Position numbers and translations under genes: made by a program
The notes under the pieces: generated by a model
Seen by the model: the letters and a program-made list of their open reading frames with translations, nothing else
What the model was told of the DNA's origin: nothing
Database searches by the model: none
Source of the DNA: Sphingopyxis sp.
Lineage (GTDB): Bacteria; Pseudomonadota; Alphaproteobacteria; Sphingomonadales; Sphingomonadaceae
DNA length: 64,000 nt
Assembly (NCBI GenBank): GCA_013823985.1
Contig: PNNB01000050.1
Location: forward strand, 204,608 to 268,607
Direction: 5' to 3'
Shown here: in pieces, positions 7,752 to 13,839 of the stretch
Position numbering within the stretch: position 1 is the stretch's first letter
Layout: every line of letters starts with the position of its first letter

Positions 7752-9083
7752 TTACAGCGGCGGCACCTCTGCATCCGGAAGCGATACGCCCAGCCATTTT
7801 GCCAAGGTCGGCGCAATAGCGCGCATGTCCACTTCACCAACATTACGGCCTTTGGCGACATTCTTGCCCATCACCATGAAGGATGAGTGCATCAGCGGAC
7901 TGGTGGGAAAATAGCCGTGGGTTCCTTTGCCAGGGGAAGGGGAAAGCAAGGGGGCGTCCTTACCCTTGAAGCCACCGCTATAGGCGTTCGGCGCAAAGCT
8001 GACGTAGAAATTCGCCTGCGGATTGCCACCCATTTTTGCGATTTCAGTCTTGTCCGCAATGGCAGCGATGCCATTTGCGGGATCTGCTTTCAGCTTCTCG
8101 AGCACCGCCGACACGCGCGCTGCCAGAGCAGTGTCTTCGGGTCGCGCCAGCACGATGGCGGACGAACCGCCTGAATTCCACGGGCTTGCTTCCCATTTTG
8201 AAATCTTGCCATTGGCATCAAGGATAATCAGCCCGGCATCGATAAAGGCCCGATACAAATTGACCTCGGTGTCCACCTTGGAAAAGCCATGGTCCGAAAC
8301 GACGGCGATGATGCTGTCAGGCTGGGTCGCCAATTGGACGGAGATTAGCTTTCCGACAATGGCATCGATCCGCTTCAGCACCGCATGCGCTGCAGCGGTG
8401 TCCGGGCCCTTTTCATGTTGTTCGTGGTCGAGCGCCGTAAAATAGAGCGTGGTGAAATAGGGCTTCTGCTGTTTGATCAGAGCCGCGCCAAATACGCCCC
8501 GATTTTCATCTGCCTCGATGCTCTCGTCTATTCCAGCGGCATATGTCCCGAGGTTGGCTTCAAGCCCTTCCATCAGTCCGGGTGTCGCGAGCGCCTTTAT
8601 CAATTTGGCATCGTCGCCATGACCAGTCCGCCAAATTTGCGGTATATTCCATGTAATTCCGGCTGTCTTGACGCTCACTGGCCAATGCACATTTGCCGTT
8701 GAGCGTCCGGCCCTGTGGACCGCGTCCCATAGCGTCGGGACCTTAAAATCGCTGGCATACCAGTACCATCCGGTCTGATTGATCTGCATAGGATCAAAGC
8801 TGGTATTGCCTATAATGCCATGCTTTGAAGGGCTTACGCCGGTCAACAAAGTCGCATGGCTCGGATAAGTGACGGTCGGAAGCACGCCCTTTACACCGGT
8901 CGCATATGTACCTTCTTGTACGAATCGCTTCAAATTCGGAATGTCTATGCCGCGCTTGTCCGCCTCGATCACATCGGCGGGCTGCAGCCCGTCGATCGAG
9001 ATCAACAGAACTGGTTCGGCAAAGGATGCCGATGGCAGCGCGCTCATTGCAAGCGCGCTGCCGATCCACCATGCAGACTTCAT
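7752..9083 (-). CDS. Secreted alkaline-phosphatase-superfamily phosphodiesterase (NPP-type)
   Basis: 443 residues with a cleavable signal peptide (residues 1-22, ending SASFA). The metal-binding Asp31 in LLISIDGLQ, the nucleophile Thr72 in PTVTYPSHATLLTG, the VSDHGFSKVDTEV segment and a later His in KGTHGYFPTS are the hallmarks of type I phosphodiesterase/nucleotide pyrophosphatases. In the periplasm or outside it would cleave phosphodiesters or phosphoanhydrides of nucleotides or lipids. Its ATG overlaps the stop codon of the upstream TonB-dependent receptor by 1 nt (TGATG), so the two are co-translated; a Pho-box-like site lies upstream of the pair, fitting a phosphate-scavenging role. The exact substrate is not shown by the sequence. 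Confidence 0.9.
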   Translation of the reverse strand: MKSAWWIGSALAMSALPSASFAEPVLLISIDGLQPADVIEADKRGIDIPNLKRFVQEGTYATGVKGVLPTVTYPSHATLLTGVSPSKHGIIGNTSFDPMQINQTGWYWYASDFKVPTLWDAVHRAGRSTANVHWPVSVKTAGITWNIPQIWRTGHGDDAKLIKALATPGLMEGLEANLGTYAAGIDESIEADENRGVFGAALIKQQKPYFTTLYFTALDHEQHEKGPDTAAAHAVLKRIDAIVGKLISVQLATQPDSIIAVVSDHGFSKVDTEVNLYRAFIDAGLIILDANGKISKWEASPWNSGGSSAIVLARPEDTALAARVSAVLEKLKADPANGIAAIADKTEIAKMGGNPQANFYVSFAPNAYSGGFKGKDAPLLSPSPGKGTHGYFPTSPLMHSSFMVMGKNVAKGRNVGEVDMRAIAPTLAKWLGVSLPDAEVPPL

Positions 9084-11296
9084 CAGAAACCGACCTTGAC
9101 CGTGGCAAAGAATTGCTGCGGTGCGCCGGCAAGCAGGGTCTGGTTGTCGCCGCTGTTGCCGAAGCCGTTGGAGCCGATTGTCGACACATATTTTTTGTCG
9201 AGCAAGTTGGTTGCATTCAATTGCAGCTCAATCGGCGTCCGCATGCCCATGTCGAAGCGATAGCCGATGGTGGCATCCACCAGCACCCGGCTGGATACCG
9301 ACCGGTCGTTGAGATAGTTGAAGTAACGTTTGCTCATATAGTTTGCGCCGATCCGGCCGAAGAAGCTGTCGCTATCATAGGCGATTTCACCGCGAAGCAA
9401 ATGCTTTGGCGTATCGACCACATCCTTGCCCTTGGTCGGGATGATTGCGGTCGGCGTTACCACGTCGTCCCGATAGGAGGCATCGGTGTAGCTATAGGAT
9501 GCAAACAGTGTCAGGCCGCCGCCAAGGCGCAGGTCACCAGCGGCTTCGAAACCGATGGAGCGAACCGAGCCCACATTCTGCAAGATCGCAGGGTTGCCGA
9601 CGATACCAGCGCCCGTCTGCACACCGAGCAGACGGTTGCGGAAGTTGACATAATAGACGCCGATAACGCCATTGAAGACGCTGTCATTATAGCGGGCACC
9701 CAATTCATAAGTATCCGATTCCTCCGGCTTCAGGCCGCGCGCGATCAAGGCGTTGAAGCCAGCCTGTGTAGTGGAGAAGGGGCCACTGGTCGCCGAAGAG
9801 ACGAAAGCGCGGGTTACTTGGGTAAAGCCCCCGAAGATTTCTGCCTTGTCGGTGAGTTTATAGGCAACACCGGCATGGGGTTGGAACCAGTCAGTGGATT
9901 TGATTTTACCGGCCGCCAAAGCGCCCTGTATTCTCGGGTCGGCTTCATTATTTACCTGAAAGCCCTTCCAACCCAGATTGATGGTCAGATCGCCGAGGCT
10001 GATTTTGTCCTGTACATAATATTGCAGCGTGTCCGTGTTGAAGTCGAACAACCATTGGGTGAAAAAGGGGTTGCGCTGGAACTTGGTATGGTCGCGACCC
10101 GGTGTGGTCAGGCTTTCATAGGCGTAGAAACGACGGGCCTGCGTAAAGTCATTATGCTCATACCAGCCGCCGACCGTAATTTCATGGTCACCCACTTCGG
10201 CGTTGAGCGAGCTGAAAACGCCGCCGCGCTGGATGTCATATTCGGTGGTGCGGATCGACATCGGTACGCCGTTGGGGCTGGGTACATAGGGCGTGCCCCA
10301 TGTGCCTTGGCCGGTATTATCATGATAATAGGCTTTAATCTTGAATGTGACGCCATCGCCAAGGGGCGCGGTCAAGCCGTACGCCGCAAGCGTGTCTTTG
10401 CGCAAACCCGATGCATCATAATAGCTGTCGTCCAGATTATTGATCGGCGCTGTGAAAACACCCTGCGCTGCGCGGATTGCTGTCGCATAATCAGGGAAGA
10501 AATTGTCATGATCATATCCAAGCCGCGCAATCATTTCGAGCGAAAGATCCTGATAGTCCTGCTCGGCACGGTCGGAATAGGCGAAATAGGCATCGAATTC
10601 GGCAACGCCCACCGGAATAATCGCTTTGGCGTTGATCTGCCAGTTCCGTTGATCGCCGCCGCCTTTCCACTTTTCGGCATTGTGATAGACACCGGAAATA
10701 AATCCGCGGATGCCGTCGGCTTCGCCAAAGTTGACGCGGCCAAAGCCTCTGATGGTATTTTCCGAACCATAGGTGAGATTGGCGTCGACGCCCAAGCCAT
10801 CGCTGGGGTCAGCTGAGAAAAATTCGAGCGTGCCACCGAGATTGTTGGTCGCCTGTGTCCCGATCGAACCGGAACCTTGGGAAACGCGGGTCACACCGAT
10901 ATTCTCGGAAATGATCGCGCGGCCAATGTGCAGGCCGTTGTTGTTTCCATAGGTCGAGTCGCCCAACGGAATTCCGTCGAGCGTGTAGCCAAGCTGGTTC
11001 TGGTTGAACCCGCGGATGGATACGCGGCTCGACCATTCATAAGTGCCGAACGGGTCGGCCGATTGAAAGTTCACGCTGGGGAGTTTTTCAATGGCTTTGA
11101 GCGGGCTGGTGCCGGGGACGAGAATTAGCAACTCCTTGCTGCTAATCTCTTGAACCTGTCGTGTTTCGCCCTGGCCGAAGACGACGATTTCTTCCTCCAC
11201 TGTATCCGTATCCGCAGGCGGATTCGCCTGTTGTGCGATTGCGGGAGAAGCAATGAGGGCTGCACTAGCCAAGAATATCGAAGCAAATTTACGCAT
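9083..11296 (-). CDS. TonB-dependent receptor
   Basis: 737-residue outer-membrane receptor. A signal peptide ends near residue 21 (SPAIAQQ); a plug domain follows with SSKELLILVPGTSPLKAIEK and VSIRGFNQNQLGYTLDGIPL, then a 22-strand barrel ending with the C-terminal Phe in FFATVKVGF, the usual outer-membrane insertion signal. It is translationally coupled to the secreted phosphodiesterase downstream, so the receptor probably imports a product or substrate of that enzyme (a phosphate ester or nucleoside are candidates). A Pho-box-like repeat sits about 96 bp upstream of the start. Receptor identity is certain; ligand is inferred from context only. Confidence 0.93.
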   Translation of the reverse strand: MRKFASIFLASAALIASPAIAQQANPPADTDTVEEEIVVFGQGETRQVQEISSKELLILVPGTSPLKAIEKLPSVNFQSADPFGTYEWSSRVSIRGFNQNQLGYTLDGIPLGDSTYGNNNGLHIGRAIISENIGVTRVSQGSGSIGTQATNNLGGTLEFFSADPSDGLGVDANLTYGSENTIRGFGRVNFGEADGIRGFISGVYHNAEKWKGGGDQRNWQINAKAIIPVGVAEFDAYFAYSDRAEQDYQDLSLEMIARLGYDHDNFFPDYATAIRAAQGVFTAPINNLDDSYYDASGLRKDTLAAYGLTAPLGDGVTFKIKAYYHDNTGQGTWGTPYVPSPNGVPMSIRTTEYDIQRGGVFSSLNAEVGDHEITVGGWYEHNDFTQARRFYAYESLTTPGRDHTKFQRNPFFTQWLFDFNTDTLQYYVQDKISLGDLTINLGWKGFQVNNEADPRIQGALAAGKIKSTDWFQPHAGVAYKLTDKAEIFGGFTQVTRAFVSSATSGPFSTTQAGFNALIARGLKPEESDTYELGARYNDSVFNGVIGVYYVNFRNRLLGVQTGAGIVGNPAILQNVGSVRSIGFEAAGDLRLGGGLTLFASYSYTDASYRDDVVTPTAIIPTKGKDVVDTPKHLLRGEIAYDSDSFFGRIGANYMSKRYFNYLNDRSVSSRVLVDATIGYRFDMGMRTPIELQLNATNLLDKKYVSTIGSNGFGNSGDNQTLLAGAPQQFFATVKVGF

Positions 11297-11391
11297 TATT
11301 TTTTCCTTCCCTGAGATCGTTTGCAGTCCGCGAATTAGGGTCGGTCGATTGCGCTTTGATGCCGATATGCATTCAGTTTGATAGATATTTC

Positions 11392-11409
11392 ACGACAGCA
11401 ATGTGACAG
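11392..11409 (-). promoter_or_regulatory. Pho-box-like direct repeat upstream of receptor/phosphodiesterase operon
   Basis: Read on the minus strand this is CTGTCAC, a 4-bp spacer ATTG, then CTGTCGT: two 7-bp repeats at 11-bp period, close to the PhoB box known from enterobacteria (CTGTCAT, AT-rich 4 bp, CTGTCAC/T). It lies in the right position to activate the leftward receptor/phosphodiesterase operon, whose start is at 11296. PhoB binding is inferred. Confidence 0.55.
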
Positions 11410-11450
11410 CCGTCGATCTGCCCATCGAAGGGGATGGAGAAAAGTGACAG

Positions 11451-11496
11451 AAATATTACAATTATATTGCAACAATGTCATATAATTGTAATATTT
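11451..11496. promoter_or_regulatory. 17-bp perfect inverted repeat upstream of the TPR gene
   Basis: Bases 11451-11467 (AAATATTACAATTATAT) are the exact reverse complement of 11480-11496, with a 12-bp centre. It begins 70 bp and ends 24 bp before the ATG at 11521. On the plus strand ATGTCAT-ATAA-TTGTAAT at 11475-11492 also resembles a Pho box, and on the minus strand TTGTAAT-ATTT-CTGTCAC occupies 11444-11461, so two opposed Pho-like boxes share the dyad. It could be an operator or, if transcribed, an AU-rich 5' hairpin. Confidence 0.5.
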
Positions 11497-11520
11497 AACT
11501 CAGGAATGAGGAGAATTGCC

Positions 11521-11901
11521 ATGAAAACTCTATTTATCAGTGCTTTGGTGTTGGCCAGCATGAGTGGAGTCGCGCAAGCACAGCCTGCACCGAACGGCGA
11601 GGTGGGCTATCCCAAGGGTTCCATTGGGTATGATGCATTGGTCGCGGGGGATAATGAGCGTGCGATTTCGCAGATTTTGGCAAATGAACGGGTGAGCCGG
11701 CACGACCCTGCAAAACTCATCAATCTGGGCCAGGCTTATGCGCGCACAGGCCGCATTGCCGAGGCTGCCGATCTCTTTTCGACCGCCATGCAAAGCCGAG
11801 ATGAGGTCGATCTGGTTCTGGCCGATGGACGCGTCATGAATTCAAAAGACGCCGCGCGGCTGGCATTGTCGGGATTGCAGATGAAGGTCGCTTCTCGCTG
11901 A
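11521..11901 (+). CDS. Small periplasmic tetratricopeptide-repeat protein
   Basis: 126 residues: a signal peptide (MKTLFISALVLASMSGVAQA, cleavage after AQA) followed by about two TPR-type helical hairpins, seen as the patterns YDALVAGDNERAISQILANE and KLINLGQAYARTGRIAEAAD. A strong ribosome site GAGGAG at 11508-11513 supports the ATG at 11521 rather than an earlier in-frame start at 11434. TPRs bind protein partners; in the periplasm this one may serve the adjacent receptors or the secretion system. The gene stands alone between the AT-rich dyad and a good terminator, divergent from the phosphodiesterase/receptor operon. No specific function is known to me. Confidence 0.78.
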   Translation: MKTLFISALVLASMSGVAQAQPAPNGEVGYPKGSIGYDALVAGDNERAISQILANERVSRHDPAKLINLGQAYARTGRIAEAADLFSTAMQSRDEVDLVLADGRVMNSKDAARLALSGLQMKVASR

Positions 11902-11943
11902 TTGCACTTCAATTATAGGGGGGCCCATTGGCACTTTCAAAAG

Positions 11944-11976
11944 AGGGCGGGCCGTTTTGACCCGCCCTTTTTGTTT
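11944..11976 (+). terminator. Rho-independent terminator of the TPR gene
   Basis: An 8-bp perfect GC-rich stem (AGGGCGGG / CCCGCCCT) with a 9-nt loop is followed by TTTTTGTTT. It lies 43 nt after the TPR stop codon. The remaining 11977-12189 is the promoter region of the lipoprotein gene. Confidence 0.85.
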
Positions 11977-12018
11977 GCGCAAAAAATAAATATTGCGCTG
12001 CACCACATGAATCTGCGG

Positions 12019-12058
12019 ATGTCACAAAAGTGTCCAAAATGATTCTCTCAACTGTAAT
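12019..12058 (+). promoter_or_regulatory. Pho-box-like tandem repeat upstream of the lipoprotein gene
   Basis: Four 7-bp units begin every 11 bp: ATGTCAC (12019), GTGTCCA (12030), GATTCTC (12041) and CTGTAAT (12052), with AT-rich 4-bp spacers AAAA, AAAT and TCAA. Units 1, 2 and 4 resemble the CTGTCAT half-site; unit 3 is poor. The array ends 131 bp before the ATG at 12190. Compare the better array at 16665-16704. Regulation by PhoB is inferred. Confidence 0.42.
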
Positions 12059-12189
12059 GCGATAACCACAGCCCCGTCACAGGCGGCTTCTATCGGCAAG
12101 CTCGACAACGGGTGGGGCCTCTGTTGATTCGTCGCTGGTCCGTTGCATACGCCTGAATACAGGCTTCTTATTTGTTGCGGAGAATCAGA

Positions 12190-13761
12190 ATGTTAGATCC
12201 AAAATTGCGTGGCATTATATATGCAACTGCGGCGGCTGCCCTTGTTGCCGGCTGCGGCGCAGACGATATCGCATCGCCTGGAACAGGCGGAAATATTACC
12301 ATTAACAATCCGGCGCCTCCGCCACCCCCGCCACCTCCTCCGCCGCCTCCCGCAGCAGTGACGCCAGCCGGCGGCTGCCCGACAATCGCGGACGCTCAAG
12401 GGCTGACCGATTCAGGCACGATCACCGGACCAACCGGAACCTATCGCGTTTGCACGCTTCCTGCGCGCCTCAACACGACCAGCACTTTGCCGAAGATTAC
12501 TGGCGTGCTCTACCGTCTGGGTGGACGCGTTGACGTTGGTACCGACCAGGGACCTGCTTCGACAAACAATGTCGTGACGTTGAACATCGAACCCGGTGTT
12601 ATCGTGTTCGGCGGCACCGGCGTATCTTGGTTGAACGTCAACCGCGGAAACCGCTTGAACGCCGTTGGTACGGCAGCACTGCCCATCATCTTCACCAGCC
12701 GTGACAACGTGCTGGGCTTGAACACCGACAGCTCGATCGGCCAGTGGGGCGGGGTCGTTTTGAACGGCCGTGCACCAATCACGGATTGTGCTGCTCCTGC
12801 AGCTACACCGGGTACCGTTGCTTGCGAACGTCAAGTTGAAGGCGCTGTTGATCCGGCACTTTACGGCGGCGCCAACAGCGCGGACAACAGCGGACGTTTG
12901 AGCTTTGTCCAAATCCGTTATTCGGGCTTCGTTCTCTCGGGCAACTCGGAACTTCAGGCTTTGACCACCGGCGGCACCGGTACCGGTACAGTTCTGGACC
13001 ACATCCAGTCGTTCAACAGCTCGGACGATGCGGCTGAATTCTTCGGCGGCAGCGTGAACATGAAGTATTTCGTGGCCATCGGCGCGGACGATGACAATCT
13101 CGACACCGACACCGGCGTTAAGGCGAACTTCCAATATGTTCTCGCCGTGCAGCGTCAGGGGGCTGGTGACTCGATCATCGAAGCTGACTCGGATAATGCT
13201 CTGGACGGTAACACACCGCGCCAGAATACCCGCGTCGCCAACTTCACTTTCATCCAGCGCAACAACACAGGCAACCTGACGGCGATCCTGCTGCGTGGTG
13301 GTACGGACTATACATTGGCCAACGGCGTCATCGTCAGCCCGAACACCTCTTGCCTGCGCATCAGCCGCCCGCAGACAGCGTCGGCAACTGTTGATGCTGC
13401 GATCGACGAAGCCGGTGCTCCGGTTATCCGTTCGGTCGTCGCTCAGTGCAGCGCAACGCCATTTGTTGGTTTGAACGGTGTCACAGATGCGCAGGTTTCT
13501 GCGATCTTCGGTTCGGGCAGCAACAACAATAATAGTGCGTTCACACCGACTTTGACGTCACTGTTCATCAACGGAGCGAACGAAACTGCTGTGACGGCAT
13601 TCAATGCCAGCACGTTGAACGCATTCTTTGATGCCACGACCTATGTTGGTGCCGTACGTGACGCGAACGACACCTGGTATGCCGGCTGGACCTGCAACAG
13701 CGGGACGGCAAATCTCGGAACCAGCACGTCGGGTCTCTGCACCTCCCTGCCGACCTTCTAA
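12190..13761 (+). CDS. Outer-membrane/surface lipoprotein with polyproline linker, function unknown
   Basis: 523 residues from ATG 12190 (an ATG at 12172 would add 6). A short basic N-terminus and hydrophobic stretch end in the lipobox LVAGC with Cys22. Residues about 44-55 are an uninterrupted proline run, i.e. a rigid tether, after which comes a domain rich in N, G, T and V with repeated short strands (VVTLNIEPGVIVFGG, LPIIFTSRDNVLG, GGVVLNGRAPITD) that suggests a right-handed beta-helix or related surface fold. At least eight further Cys residues, some closely spaced near the C-terminus (WTCNSG, GLCTSL), imply disulfides. It precedes a large TonB-dependent receptor and the T2SS operon and is a good candidate T2SS substrate anchored on the surface. 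I recognise no enzyme motif. Confidence 0.75.
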   Translation: MLDPKLRGIIYATAAAALVAGCGADDIASPGTGGNITINNPAPPPPPPPPPPPPAAVTPAGGCPTIADAQGLTDSGTITGPTGTYRVCTLPARLNTTSTLPKITGVLYRLGGRVDVGTDQGPASTNNVVTLNIEPGVIVFGGTGVSWLNVNRGNRLNAVGTAALPIIFTSRDNVLGLNTDSSIGQWGGVVLNGRAPITDCAAPAATPGTVACERQVEGAVDPALYGGANSADNSGRLSFVQIRYSGFVLSGNSELQALTTGGTGTGTVLDHIQSFNSSDDAAEFFGGSVNMKYFVAIGADDDNLDTDTGVKANFQYVLAVQRQGAGDSIIEADSDNALDGNTPRQNTRVANFTFIQRNNTGNLTAILLRGGTDYTLANGVIVSPNTSCLRISRPQTASATVDAAIDEAGAPVIRSVVAQCSATPFVGLNGVTDAQVSAIFGSGSNNNNSAFTPTLTSLFINGANETAVTAFNASTLNAFFDATTYVGAVRDANDTWYAGWTCNSGTANLGTSTSGLCTSLPTF

Positions 13762-13778
13762 TAGGCAGCACGATACAG

Positions 13779-13816
13779 GGTGGGGTGCACGCTTGACCGC
13801 GCACCCCACCTTTTTT
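13779..13816 (+). terminator. Rho-independent terminator/attenuator between lipoprotein and receptor genes
   Basis: A perfect 10-bp stem (GGTGGGGTGC / GCACCCCACC) with a 12-nt loop and six T residues follows the lipoprotein stop by 17 nt. The receptor ATG at 13840 is only 23 nt further on, which leaves no room for a separate promoter downstream of the hairpin. Receptor transcription must therefore read through it or start inside the lipoprotein gene. Confidence 0.9.
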
Positions 13817-13839
13817 GAATGAAAAATAAGGGATAGTTT

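Noticed and set aside
8906..10816. A 636-codon open frame on the plus strand
   Set aside because: It lies opposite the TonB receptor and the phosphodiesterase; its translation has no domain pattern and the opposite strand has signal peptide, plug and barrel motifs.
11451..11496. The AT-rich dyad as a Fur box
   Set aside because: It lacks the GATAATGATAATC hexamer pattern, and the neighbouring genes look phosphate-related rather than iron-related; Fur cannot be excluded but is not supported.
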